A DNA stretch of 64,000 nt, from the NCBI RefSeq assembly GCF_002763455.1, contig NZ_NIXK01000002.1, positions 534,623 through 598,622 on the forward strand. The letters run 5' to 3'. Source of the stretch: Lentibacillus sediminis. GTDB taxonomy: Bacteria > Bacillota > Bacilli > Bacillales > Amphibacillaceae. The translations under genes were made by a program, and so were the position numbers. The notes under the pieces were generated by a model. It searched no databases, had not been told where the DNA came from, and saw only the letters and a program-made list of their open reading frames with translations. Shown in pieces: positions 33,593 through 42,678 of this stretch (its first letter is position 1; the number at the start of each line of letters is the position of its first letter).

Positions 33593-33842
33593 ACAAATTT
33601 CCCTCCTAGTAAAAATCTAAGTATTATACATTACTCTCGTGATAAGTATCTTCACCTGTTACTTAATGAGCAAGCAGTCATGTGATTAAATAGCAGGTAT
33701 GCTGATAAATTTATCATATCAAACTTCGATTTATTATGCTAATGATTAGGTTGCCGCAATGTGCATTTTAGTAAACGCTTGCAGAAATTTGTGTTATAAT
33801 TTTCGTAATTGATATGATTCTATCGGCAAAGGTGGTATAACG

Positions 33843-34337
33843 ATGGTGGATACAGAAATGCGTGTTGTCAATAAATCCGGAACAGATGTGCAGCCCGACG
33901 GAGTGGAAATAGGTGAAATTATCGTGAAAGGAAGCGGCACGCCAGACAGCGAAAACACAGCTAATCACCAAGTCGTTGATGGCTGGCTGTATACGGGAGA
34001 TCTTGGCACCATTGATGAAAATGGCCGTATCCAGGTGATTGATCAAAAGAGCAGCTCGACAAGAACCTCGCCAAAAAAAATAGAAGCTGTTTTTTACCAA
34101 CACCCGGCGGTGGTGGAAGTTGCTGTTGCCGTCCGGCCGCATAAGGAGCTGAAGGAAACAACGCACGCGTACATTGTCGTTCAGGATGGTATTTCTGCAG
34201 ATGAACAGGAATTGCTAGAGTTCGCTAAGGAAAAACTGTCCGCCTCTCAGTGCCCGCAAACTGTGACATTTCTTGAGGAGCTTCCCAAAACGGCAAGCGG
34301 GAAAATTCTGCGGATGAAATTGCAGGAAATGAAGTAA
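33843..34337 (+). CDS. Stand-alone C-terminal part of an acyl-CoA synthetase
   Basis: The 164-aa product corresponds only to the end of an ANL-family acyl-CoA synthetase: GWLYTGDLGTIDENGRIQVID (A7/A8), PKKIEAVFYQHPAVVEVAV and PKTASGKILR (A10 lysine). The ATP-binding N-terminal three-quarters is missing. The A8 hinge, normally rich in glycine before the Ile-Ser-Pro step, is altered (QKSSSTRTSPK). Yet it has its own ATG 7 nt after AAAGGTGG and an extended -10 box (TGTTATAAT) about 40 nt upstream. It may be a remnant or a repurposed domain. Confidence 0.75.
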   Translation: MVDTEMRVVNKSGTDVQPDGVEIGEIIVKGSGTPDSENTANHQVVDGWLYTGDLGTIDENGRIQVIDQKSSSTRTSPKKIEAVFYQHPAVVEVAVAVRPHKELKETTHAYIVVQDGISADEQELLEFAKEKLSASQCPQTVTFLEELPKTASGKILRMKLQEMK

Positions 34338-34342
34338 AAAGG

Positions 34343-34386
34343 AATAGAAGAGGAACCCGCCGCCTGCAGGGTCCTCTTCTATTTTT
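34343..34386 (+). terminator. Terminator between the synthetase fragment and topB
   Basis: AATAGAAGAGGA pairs with TCCTCTTCTATT, with T following and A preceding, so it can act for both convergent genes. Confidence 0.88.
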
Positions 34387-34419
34387 ATTGGAGCTCTCTT
34401 CAACTGTTTATCCTGTCTT

Positions 34420-36570
34420 TTACTTAAATTCCATTTTCCAGCTATAGTAATCATTTTCCGGATTCTTCTCATACCGTAAATAGGCATTGAATTTCTTGCC
34501 TCGTTTGCTTGTCAGACCCTTTACAAAAGCCTTTTTATTTTTCAGCAAGGCTTTTACCAGCGTCTTGGTTGGTTTTTTTCTCATCGCGGCAAGGTACTTG
34601 TCGTTTCTCCAAATGATAAAGGAGCAGTTCTTTTTCCAGTTGCTGCAATGGAAGCCCATGTATCCGTCAATTACTTTCCCGCCGCACTGCGGACAGATAC
34701 CAAGTACTTCATTTGGCTTACTGTCACTCGCCGCTTCCTGGATGGTCACGTCCTCGCCGCTTTTGATTGCGGTCACCGATTGATTGGTAAAACGGAACAC
34801 AAGCTCAAGGAAATCCCTTTTTCCGGCTTTCCCTTTTTGAATATCGGACAGCCCTTTTTCCAGCCGTCCGGTAAATTCCAGATCAAACAGCTCCTTGACT
34901 GGAAATGTTTCGACCAGACGTTTTCCCAGTTCCGTACAAGTGAGTTGCTTCTTTTGCGTGGTGATATAGCCAACATCCTTTAATTTCTTGATGGTCTCTG
35001 CCCTGGTCGCGGGGGTGCCGATGCTAAAACCCGTCAGAATACTTCCCAGCAATTCGTCACTTTCTTCCTCTTCAAAGCCCTTCCCGCATGTTTCCATGAC
35101 CCTTAGGAGTGTTTTCTCACTGTGATGCTTCGGTGGTTTGGTTACATGATCAGTTACTTTTGTTTCCTTCACTGCCACCCTTTCCTTTTCCGCCACCGCA
35201 GGCAAGATGGTTTCCTTGGACTGGATATTCTCCACCTTTTTCCAGCCTTCAACTAACTGCACCCTGCCTTTGGACATAAATATGCCTGTTGCTTCGCTTA
35301 CCTTTGTTGTCAACTTGGTTTCTTCATATTCCGCAACAGGCATGAATTGCATAAGAAACTGGTTTTTCACTGCCTGATAGACAAGCTGCTCATCCCTGGA
35401 AAGCTGTTTTGGTTTCAAGTAGGTCGGGATAATCGCACTGTGGCTCTCTACTTTGGCATTATTGAACACCCTTTTTGTTTTGCGAAAAGAGATTTCATCC
35501 TGATACGGGAGTCCCTCGGCATGCGTTTTTAAAACCTTGGCTGTTTTTCCAACAAGACTTTCCTCCAGCGCTGTGCTGGATGTTCTTGGGTAGATAATCA
35601 GCTTTTTTTCGTAAAGCGACTGGGCTGTCTTCAACACTTTGTCTGAGGTCCATCCGCTGTATTTGTTGGTTATGTAGCCCTGTAAATTGGACAAATTGAA
35701 CAAAAAAGGAGGAAATTCCTTCTTCTTTTCGACTTGTTTGTCGGTAATCGTCCCCTCTGCATTCTGGATTTTCTCAGCGAGATCCAGGAGGGTTTCTTTT
35801 TTGGGAAATTTTTCTTTCCCCTTTTCCATATAGGTGCCCGGATATTCCTTACCGCCTGTCGTCTGAAATAAAGCCGTTAATTTAAAATAATCTTCCGGCA
35901 CAAACTGCTCGATTTCCTTATCGCGATCATAAATAATTTTCAATGTTGGGAGCAGCACTCTGCCGATGTTCAGCGCCTTTCCTTTCCCTTTCTGATATTT
36001 CAGTGTGGCAACTGAGGTTAAATTAATGCCAATGACCCAGTCGGCCCATTGCCTTGAAATACCTGCGTCCCGGAGCGGTTTCATTGCATTGTTGGACTGA
36101 ATTCTTTCAAGGCCAGCCAGCACCTCTTCCCTTGTCCATTCATTCAGCAGCAACCGGTAAACCTGCTGCTTCGGTTTTCCGCCCCGGTAAATGATGCTGT
36201 CGCCGATCAGCTGCCCTTCCCTGTCGTAGTCACAGGCGGAGATAATCGCATCCACATCGTATCGCTTCATTAAGGAATGGATGATCTCCAGCTGCTTTTT
36301 TGCACCACCGTCTATCTGCTGGCGGTTTCTTGGATTACTTTTCACCTTATATTGAAACTCAGTAGGGATAAATGGGAAATTCTCCATTTTCCAGCGCGCC
36401 ATTTTACTCTCATAATCTTTCGCGTCATATAGTTCAACCAGATGACCGAACGCCCAGGTGATCAGATAGCCTGAGCCATCATAGTACCCGTCTTTTTTCG
36501 TTTTAATGTTAAGGGCATCAGCTATATTTTTCGCTACGGAGGGTTTTTCTGCTAGAATTAGTTTTTTCAA
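34420..36570 (-). CDS. topB: DNA topoisomerase III (type IA)
   Basis: This 716-aa enzyme relaxes and decatenates DNA by passing strands through a transient break. It has a TOPRIM domain (LILAEKPSVAKNIADAL and the CDYDREGQLIG acidic box), catalytic Tyr327 in IIYPRTSS and a C-terminal zinc finger (CPQCGG ... CSNWKKNC). I choose TTG 36570 (MKKLILAEKPS) 6 nt after AAGGTG; a GTG three codons upstream lies inside that site. The usual GRVQTPT motif is GRVLLPT here. Confidence 0.92.
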   Translation of the reverse strand: MKKLILAEKPSVAKNIADALNIKTKKDGYYDGSGYLITWAFGHLVELYDAKDYESKMARWKMENFPFIPTEFQYKVKSNPRNRQQIDGGAKKQLEIIHSLMKRYDVDAIISACDYDREGQLIGDSIIYRGGKPKQQVYRLLLNEWTREEVLAGLERIQSNNAMKPLRDAGISRQWADWVIGINLTSVATLKYQKGKGKALNIGRVLLPTLKIIYDRDKEIEQFVPEDYFKLTALFQTTGGKEYPGTYMEKGKEKFPKKETLLDLAEKIQNAEGTITDKQVEKKKEFPPFLFNLSNLQGYITNKYSGWTSDKVLKTAQSLYEKKLIIYPRTSSTALEESLVGKTAKVLKTHAEGLPYQDEISFRKTKRVFNNAKVESHSAIIPTYLKPKQLSRDEQLVYQAVKNQFLMQFMPVAEYEETKLTTKVSEATGIFMSKGRVQLVEGWKKVENIQSKETILPAVAEKERVAVKETKVTDHVTKPPKHHSEKTLLRVMETCGKGFEEEESDELLGSILTGFSIGTPATRAETIKKLKDVGYITTQKKQLTCTELGKRLVETFPVKELFDLEFTGRLEKGLSDIQKGKAGKRDFLELVFRFTNQSVTAIKSGEDVTIQEAASDSKPNEVLGICPQCGGKVIDGYMGFHCSNWKKNCSFIIWRNDKYLAAMRKKPTKTLVKALLKNKKAFVKGLTSKRGKKFNAYLRYEKNPENDYYSWKMEFK

Positions 36571-36666
36571 ATCTATCACCTTATCTGTGGAATTTTTGGG
36601 GAGTTTTGGAGTAGTTTCATTATACTATAAGATTTGGAACGGGGACAGTATTTTTTTATAAATAAA

Positions 36667-37268
36667 GGCTGTTTTCTAAAAGATTGGGACAGCGGTTACG
36701 CCCCATCGGAAATCGTTTGTTCATCACACTATCTATAAACTGTGACATAATTCCTGCCGCTACGGAAATACATTCCGCTTTCCGCGGGAAGCTGGTGAGC
36801 CCCCTTGTGCTGTCGCACTTCAGGGTCTCACCTAGGCTTTTCTTCCCGCAGGAGTCTCCATGTATTTCCTCCGCTGGTGGGGTTTTTTAAAAAATCAATT
36901 AAGACAGAAGCCTATTCTATTAATTGAAGTGGGGTTAGCACAAGTCTTGGACTGTGCAGCGGTGGTTTCCCGCGAGCAGTTAGCCATGCCCTAAGGTGCG
37001 CGCGGGAGTCAACCCTCAAAAGTGAATGTATGCCTTTTTAAATTTAATAAGCAGTAAAGTAACAAAGCACACCGTTAGCGGAGGAAATACCCTGAGACTC
37101 CTGCGGGAGGAATGGCATCGGTGAGACCCCACAGCGCGACAGCGCGAGGAGGCTCACCAGCCACCCGCGGAAAGCGAGGGGTATTTCCGCAGCGGCGGCC
37201 AGAAGGCTAGGTCACAGTTTCCATCAACTACGAACTAAATTAGCAACAAAACTTACGGAAAAGAGCCT
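36667..37268 (+). mobile_element. Family A repeat, copy 3 (longest, MITE-like)
   Basis: The left end GGCTGTTTTCTAAAAGATTG and right end ACGGAAAAGAGCC are clear imperfect inverted ends. Inner ends CTGTGACATAA and AGGTCACAGT flank two head-to-head GC-rich units. The spacer is about 150 bp longer than in other copies and holds a third partial segment (TTCCCGCGAGCAG). It fills the gap between topB and the amidase gene. Confidence 0.75.
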
Positions 37269-37327
37269 AAATAAAAGAGCATTCCTAATGAATACACTCT
37301 ATTGAATAAACTATTTTACTAAGAACC

Positions 37328-38722
37328 TCATATCCTCTTTAAACTAATCTTTAATGGATCAACACGCTCCCAAGCATGCCCCACCTGCAGCAGCTGTTTT
37401 TCGGATAAATGCTTTCCAATAAATTGCATGCCAACAGGAAGCCCATTTTCATCCAGTCCCATTGGTACAGCCAGGCTGGGGGTCCCTGTTAAATTTACCG
37501 GTGAAGTAAATGGCATACAGCGTCTTACCACATCTAAATTCTGCTCCACCCAGTTCTCTTGAAACGCCGGGGTGGTAATAGGTATCGTCGGACCGAGCAA
37601 TATATCGACATCATGAAAAGCTCTATCAAATGCTTTAACCATTTTTCTCCTTGCTTGCTGGGCTTTGACGTATTGCGGTGTATTTGATAATGCACCAGCC
37701 AGAAAGAACGTCCGGATATCCGTGGAATAATCCTCTGCATGGTCTTTTAACCATTTTTCATGAAAAGCAGAGGCCTCTCCCCCCACGATCGCATACCCCG
37801 AAAATGTGGACATTGTTAATTCAGGGATCTCTATTTCTCTTATTTCAGCTCCTAAACTTGTTAGTGTCGCTATTGCATTTTTAAAGAGTTGTTCTACATC
37901 CGGCTCTAACCCCTCGAGATAATAAGTAGGGATCCCTATTTTCACTCCGCTGATTCCTTTGTTCAGATTTTCTGTGTAATCCGGAATTGGCATGTTAAGG
38001 CTGGCAGGGTCTTTTGCATCATACCCAGCCATCACCTGAAGCATTAGCGCCAAATCCGTAACGGAACGCGCCATTGGCCCAGATGTATCGAGTGACCAGG
38101 CCGTCGGAAAAATGCCGTAAGTACTAACGAGCCCATACGTTGCCTTTAACCCGTAAACCCCGCACATGGCAGCAGGTAAACGAATCGAGCCAAATGTATC
38201 TGTCCCCGTTGCCAGTATTGCCAGACCTGCCGCTAGAGATGCGGTACCTCCGCCGCTTGAACCACCTGGCATGTGATTGATTTTCCAGGGATTACGAGTC
38301 GTGCCAAAATACGGATTGGTACCAGTTGATCCTGCAGCAAGCTCATGCAAATTTTGCTTTCCCAGCATGATGGCCCCTGCACCTAACAATTTGTCTACAG
38401 CCGTGGCATTTTCATTAGGGATGAAATTATTAAAAAGTTTGGAACCGGCTGTCGTACGTATCCCTTTTGTAAAGTAATTATCTTTGATGCCAATTGGAAT
38501 TCCGTGGAGAGGTCCTGCATACTCCCCACGCATGATTTCATCCTCTGCTTTTCTCGCCTGCCGAAGGGCTAATTCAGGAAGAGGAGTAATATACGTATGA
38601 AGGATGGGATCAATCGTCTCCATAAGATTTAATGTATGTTTTGTCAGCTCAACGGGAGACAGCTGGCGAGACTTTATCAATGGTCCTAGCTCAGCAGCAG
38701 TTAGAAAAGAAATGTCTGTCAT
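37328..38722 (-). CDS. Amidase-signature hydrolase
   Basis: This 464-aa enzyme hydrolyses an amide bond with the Ser-cisSer-Lys triad: Lys80 in GIPIGIKDNY, the GGSSGGG loop (153-159) and the nucleophile Ser179 in TDTFGSIRLPA. The residue normally Gly two before the nucleophile is Phe178. Relatives include GatA, AtzE and AtzF; no gatB or gatC is adjacent, so it is not the tRNA amidotransferase. A 61-codon gene overlaps its start as ATGA and probably encodes a small partner. Substrate unknown. Confidence 0.88.
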   Translation of the reverse strand: MTDISFLTAAELGPLIKSRQLSPVELTKHTLNLMETIDPILHTYITPLPELALRQARKAEDEIMRGEYAGPLHGIPIGIKDNYFTKGIRTTAGSKLFNNFIPNENATAVDKLLGAGAIMLGKQNLHELAAGSTGTNPYFGTTRNPWKINHMPGGSSGGGTASLAAGLAILATGTDTFGSIRLPAAMCGVYGLKATYGLVSTYGIFPTAWSLDTSGPMARSVTDLALMLQVMAGYDAKDPASLNMPIPDYTENLNKGISGVKIGIPTYYLEGLEPDVEQLFKNAIATLTSLGAEIREIEIPELTMSTFSGYAIVGGEASAFHEKWLKDHAEDYSTDIRTFFLAGALSNTPQYVKAQQARRKMVKAFDRAFHDVDILLGPTIPITTPAFQENWVEQNLDVVRRCMPFTSPVNLTGTPSLAVPMGLDENGLPVGMQFIGKHLSEKQLLQVGHAWERVDPLKISLKRI

Positions 38723-38904
38723 CGCATTAACTCCTTATCAACAACCGTAATCGGCACTTCCTGATTCAGATAAGGAAATGCACCAAGCGAGCTTTCAGCC
38801 TGTTCCACTGTGTAAAGGATGTTTTGAATAAAAGGAATGTCTGTTTCATAAACAGGAAGACCCTGGTTATACAAACCCTGTCTTATATAATGAGCATAAA
38901 CCAT
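38719..38904 (-). CDS. Small protein coupled to the amidase, possibly GatC/AtzG-like
   Basis: This 61-aa soluble protein (MVYAHYIRQGL, IPFIQNILYTVEQAESSL, FPYLNQEVP) has a strong AAAGGAGG ribosome site, and its stop overlaps the amidase ATG. Small helical subunits such as GatC and AtzG are encoded beside some amidases and wrap around them. Length, predicted helix plus C-terminal Pro-rich tail and tight coupling fit this. The sequence match is weak, so this is inference. Confidence 0.6.
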   Translation of the reverse strand: MVYAHYIRQGLYNQGLPVYETDIPFIQNILYTVEQAESSLGAFPYLNQEVPITVVDKELMR

Positions 38905-39083
38905 GTCATTTGCCTCCTTTAATGCTGATAATTACTATATGAAATCACTGAAAGACCGTGCACGGAGACAATACGAATTTGCTTATCAGATACACATCCA
39001 AAATAAATGGTCTACCCTTCCAGGAAATGCATACCATTCATATGTAGAGGATCGAAAATTTATATGTTAGGCTAGGTGATTAC

Positions 39084-41150
39084 ATGGATAACAAATCATC
39101 TTCTGGAAAAGACCGGCATTTGAACGAAAATGCAAAACAGGAACAGCTGGACCGGTACCGCATTAAAAACGCTGGAGAGCCAATGACGACACAGGAGGGA
39201 AAAAAGAGGTCACAAGATACGGACCAGTTAAAAGTTGGTCCACGCGGTCCTGCATTGAGGCAGGATTATGAGTTTTTTGAAAAAATGTCACACTTTGGCC
39301 ATGAAGAAATACCGGAAAGGGTGGTTCATGCAAGAGGTTACAGTGCACATGGAGAGTTTGAATGCTACAAGTCCATGAAACATGTAACAAAAGCAGGATT
39401 CTTATCAGAAGCAGGAAAAAAGACACCATTAACGACCCGTTTTTCTACTGTACAGGGGGCTAAAGGTTCCTATGATACGGCAAGGGATTTACGCTGTCAG
39501 GGCGTGAAGCTGTATACCGAAGAAGGAAATGTTGATTTGACCACTATTGCCATGCCTGTATTAATTAATCAGGATGCGATGAAGTTTCCGGATGCCATGC
39601 ATGCGTATCAATCGAAGCAGGATAATGATATACCAACAGCTTCCGGCGCACACGATCTATTTTGGGATTATGTGGCCAACAACGAGGAAGCACTTCATAT
39701 GGTGCAGTGGATCATGTCCGATCGGGGCACTTTAAAAAGCTATCGAATGATGGAATCGTGGTCGATTAATACGTACTTGTTTGTTAATGAAGAAGGGCGA
39801 GCAACCTTTATGAGATATGTTTGGAAGCCTGTCCTTGGTGTTCATTCCCTTCTTAATGATGAGTCACTGAAAATTGGCGGACTCGATCCGGATTACCACC
39901 GGCGGGATCTCAGGGAAGCGATTGACCGCGGTGCATACCCTGAATATGAATTAGGTGTTCAATTGGTTGCGCTGGAAGATGAATTCAAATATGATTTTGA
40001 TATTCTCGATCCTGCAAAGTTTTGGCCGGAAGAACTGATCCCTGTTCAGCTAATCGGTAAGATGACATTAAATAAAAATATTGATAATTATTTCACGGAG
40101 TCGGAACAAGTCGCATTTAACCCTGCAAATGTCGTTCCGGGAATTGATTTTTCCAATGATCCTGTTCTGCAGGGAAGGATAATGGCATATAGAGATACAC
40201 AGCAGCATCGGCTCGGCAGCGCCAATTATGTTGAGTTACCAATTAACAAGCCGCTCTGCCCATTTCATAATAATCAGCGGCGAGGCTATATGAGGCACCG
40301 AATCGATGTGGATCAGGTAAATTATCACAAGAATTCACTGGCGAATAACACGCCATACACGGTGCCCCCGGAAGATGGCGGCTATGAGACTTATCCAAAA
40401 TATGAGGAAGGGCATGTTATACGGGCCAGAAGCGAATCATTCAAGGATTACTATACACAGCCGAGGATATTCTGGAATAGCATGACACCCATTGAAAAGC
40501 AGCACACCATACAGGGCTTCAGCTATCAGCTTGGGAAAGTAGAAAGCGAATTTGTTCGCCAGCAAAACGTAAACAATTTGGTTAAAGTGGATAAGGAAAT
40601 GGCTTGCATCATTGCAGATAATATTGGTGTTGACCGTCCAGAGGGATCCAATGTTCCTGTTTCAACAAGTTACCCTTCACTTAGCCAATACAAAAATAAT
40701 CCAAATTATGCTTACACGCAAAAAGTTGGCGTTCTGGTAGGCGATGGTTTTAACAGCAATGAAGTAACCAATGTGCTAAACTACCTGCAGCAACGCGGAG
40801 TTATTATTGTCATTATAAGTGAAAAGCTTGGTAGGGTCACAGGGTCTGATGGCACAAAATTGAAAGTTGATGCAACATTCCTTACCCAAAGTCCATATTT
40901 AGTTGACTCCCTTTACGTTGTTGGCGGAAGTTCCAAGAATCAAAATAAGTTCAAACAAGATGTGAGTGAATATGTACGGGTTGCATACACGCACTATAAA
41001 CCAATTGGTATTGCAGAAAGTGGAGAGCCCTATATTAATAAGTCGAATAAAAATAACTATGCCGGCGTCGTTTTTGCCGACAACAACCCAGACTTTGCAG
41101 AGAATTTCGTTGAAGCAATCGCTCAAATGCGGTTTTGGGATAGAAGATAG
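39084..41150 (+). CDS. katE: Large-subunit monofunctional catalase
   Basis: This 688-aa clade II (HPII-like) catalase converts hydrogen peroxide to water and oxygen using haem. It has the distal His82 in VVHARGYSAHG, Asn in MPVLINQDAMKFPD and the haem-ligand Tyr in YRDTQQHRLG (about 373). A C-terminal flavodoxin/DJ-1-like domain (KVGVLVGDGFNSNEV, about 550-688) gives the large size. B. subtilis KatE is sigmaB-controlled, but I see no clear sigmaB promoter here. Ribosome site AGGTGAT. Confidence 0.94.
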   Translation: MDNKSSSGKDRHLNENAKQEQLDRYRIKNAGEPMTTQEGKKRSQDTDQLKVGPRGPALRQDYEFFEKMSHFGHEEIPERVVHARGYSAHGEFECYKSMKHVTKAGFLSEAGKKTPLTTRFSTVQGAKGSYDTARDLRCQGVKLYTEEGNVDLTTIAMPVLINQDAMKFPDAMHAYQSKQDNDIPTASGAHDLFWDYVANNEEALHMVQWIMSDRGTLKSYRMMESWSINTYLFVNEEGRATFMRYVWKPVLGVHSLLNDESLKIGGLDPDYHRRDLREAIDRGAYPEYELGVQLVALEDEFKYDFDILDPAKFWPEELIPVQLIGKMTLNKNIDNYFTESEQVAFNPANVVPGIDFSNDPVLQGRIMAYRDTQQHRLGSANYVELPINKPLCPFHNNQRRGYMRHRIDVDQVNYHKNSLANNTPYTVPPEDGGYETYPKYEEGHVIRARSESFKDYYTQPRIFWNSMTPIEKQHTIQGFSYQLGKVESEFVRQQNVNNLVKVDKEMACIIADNIGVDRPEGSNVPVSTSYPSLSQYKNNPNYAYTQKVGVLVGDGFNSNEVTNVLNYLQQRGVIIVIISEKLGRVTGSDGTKLKVDATFLTQSPYLVDSLYVVGGSSKNQNKFKQDVSEYVRVAYTHYKPIGIAESGEPYINKSNKNNYAGVVFADNNPDFAENFVEAIAQMRFWDRR

Positions 41151-41180
41151 GGCTTTCGTTACTTAGATACATCTCATAAA

Positions 41181-41216
41181 AATAACCACCTGAGCTGGCA
41201 GGTGGTTATTCTCTTT
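41181..41216 (+). terminator. Bidirectional terminator after katE
   Basis: AATAACCACCTG pairs with CAGGTGGTTATT around a 6-nt loop between convergent genes. Confidence 0.88.
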
Positions 41217-41238
41217 GGTGTGGTAATTAAAGAGCGGT

Positions 41239-42420
41239 TTATCCCTTCAGTCTTCTTGTCAGCGGGTAAACACCAGCACTCTGAATAACTAATGACAGCA
41301 GGATTGCAGCAAAGGCGAGTGAAATTAGCGCATCATTGTTCGCTTCTGCTGCAAACCCCATCAAGAGTGCTACCGACATCGTGCCTTTTATGCCGGACCA
41401 GGTAATCAGGGAAGCATCTTTTAGCGTAAAGATATTTCTCCAGGATGGAATAGCCTGAGTCATTCCCGCTAAGAGCCCGAAACGTACCGCAAGAGACAAC
41501 ACAAAAATGATTATTGCCAGCAACCATTCAGAGAACAGCAAATAACTTGCTGCCTGGATGCCGATCAGCAGGAAAATCAGCGACAGGACGGATGGTTCCG
41601 CCACATCCCAGAAGCCATCCAGCGAATCCCGGAAATGCTCCTCTTTGATGTTTTTCCCGAATTCCCATGACAACATCAAACCTGCGGCGACTGTGGAAAG
41701 CACACCGGAAACGCCGATTGCCTCACCAAGATAAAAACTGCCGTAAGCGACAATAATACTGAGCATCACCTGATAAGTACGGTGTTTCGTATAATGGACT
41801 AATTTGCTCATCAGCCAGCCAAAGCCGGTCCCTAGCAGCACACCTCCTGCTGAAACAAAGAGAAATTCAAGCAAAAACATTCCAATTGAAAAACTTGTAT
41901 CATTCAAAAACATTTGCAGAAAGATCGAAAATAGTACGATGCTAGTTCCATCATTAAGCAGGGACTCCCCTTCCACAATATCGGCGATTTTTTCATCACT
42001 CAGGGATTTCTTCAGTATCGCAACAACCGAGACAGGATCTGTCGGTGTCAAAATGGACGCGATCAAAAGAGCTCCGACAAAAGAAAGACTGATAAATAAA
42101 CCGCCCACCAGGTAGATGGCTGCACCCAAAAGCAATACAGTTAATAAAATCCCCAGTGTTCCAAGGGTGGAAATAATCCATTTATCTTTTCTTAGTGCCA
42201 TAAGCGGAAAGCGATACGCAGATGTAAACAAGAGTGCAGGAAGAAAAATATGAAATATCATGTCTTTCGTGATTGTTATCCCATTAAAGTATGGGATGAA
42301 GGAAATTCCCAGCCCCAGCACAACCAGCACTACGGGAACCGGAAAATATTTTTGTTTTTTATCGATGGAATAGATAATATAACCCACCAGCAATAATAGG
42401 AGTATTTGTTGTGGATGCAT
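41239..42420 (-). CDS. CPA1-family Na+/H+ antiporter
   Basis: This 393-aa membrane protein with about 12 spans exchanges Na+ or K+ for protons. Family marks are LTPTDPVSVVAILK (unwound helix), EGESLLNDGTSIV with the ion-binding Asn-Asp pair, and SGIKGTMSVALLMG. The ATG at 42420 lies 9 nt after GGAGG; the frame extends to 42510 without support. A sigmaB-like promoter lies upstream. Such antiporters matter for pH and sodium homeostasis in salt-tolerant bacilli. Confidence 0.9.
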   Translation of the reverse strand: MHPQQILLLLLVGYIIYSIDKKQKYFPVPVVLVVLGLGISFIPYFNGITITKDMIFHIFLPALLFTSAYRFPLMALRKDKWIISTLGTLGILLTVLLLGAAIYLVGGLFISLSFVGALLIASILTPTDPVSVVAILKKSLSDEKIADIVEGESLLNDGTSIVLFSIFLQMFLNDTSFSIGMFLLEFLFVSAGGVLLGTGFGWLMSKLVHYTKHRTYQVMLSIIVAYGSFYLGEAIGVSGVLSTVAAGLMLSWEFGKNIKEEHFRDSLDGFWDVAEPSVLSLIFLLIGIQAASYLLFSEWLLAIIIFVLSLAVRFGLLAGMTQAIPSWRNIFTLKDASLITWSGIKGTMSVALLMGFAAEANNDALISLAFAAILLSLVIQSAGVYPLTRRLKG

Positions 42421-42477
42421 GTGTGAGTGCCTCCTTTTTTGGCAGATAAATAGCTTTTCTGCAGTATTCCTAAATCC

Positions 42478-42502
42478 CTTCCCTAATGGAATAGATCTAA
42501 AC
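42478..42502 (-). promoter_or_regulatory. Candidate sigmaB promoter of the antiporter gene
   Basis: On the minus strand GTTTAG and GGGAAG are 13 nt apart, each one base off the sigmaB consensus (GTTTAA, GGGWAT). It sits about 60 nt upstream of the start codon. Confidence 0.5.
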
Positions 42503-42613
42503 AGGTGCATAAATGATGGAAAACTTTACTGGAAAAGAAATAACTCTCAGGAAGGAAATGTCGACAGGGACAACCTATTTAATAATATGTCCATTTACCG
42601 AGGAGAAACCCGA

Positions 42614-42652
42614 AAAAACATCCTGCCATTATTGAATGGACAGGATGTTTTC
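42614..42652 (-). terminator. Terminator after metK
   Basis: AAAACATCCTG and CAGGATGTTTT pair, with an inner CCAT/ATGG stem, just past the metK stop; T/A runs flank both sides. Confidence 0.85.
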
Positions 42653-42678
42653 ATTTACTATTTCGTATGGTTAACCTT

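Noticed and set aside
33593..33690. Rex-like site upstream of ndh (GTGA ... TCAC)
   Set aside because: The half sites are 9 nt apart and lack the flanking TT/AA; spacing does not fit Rex.
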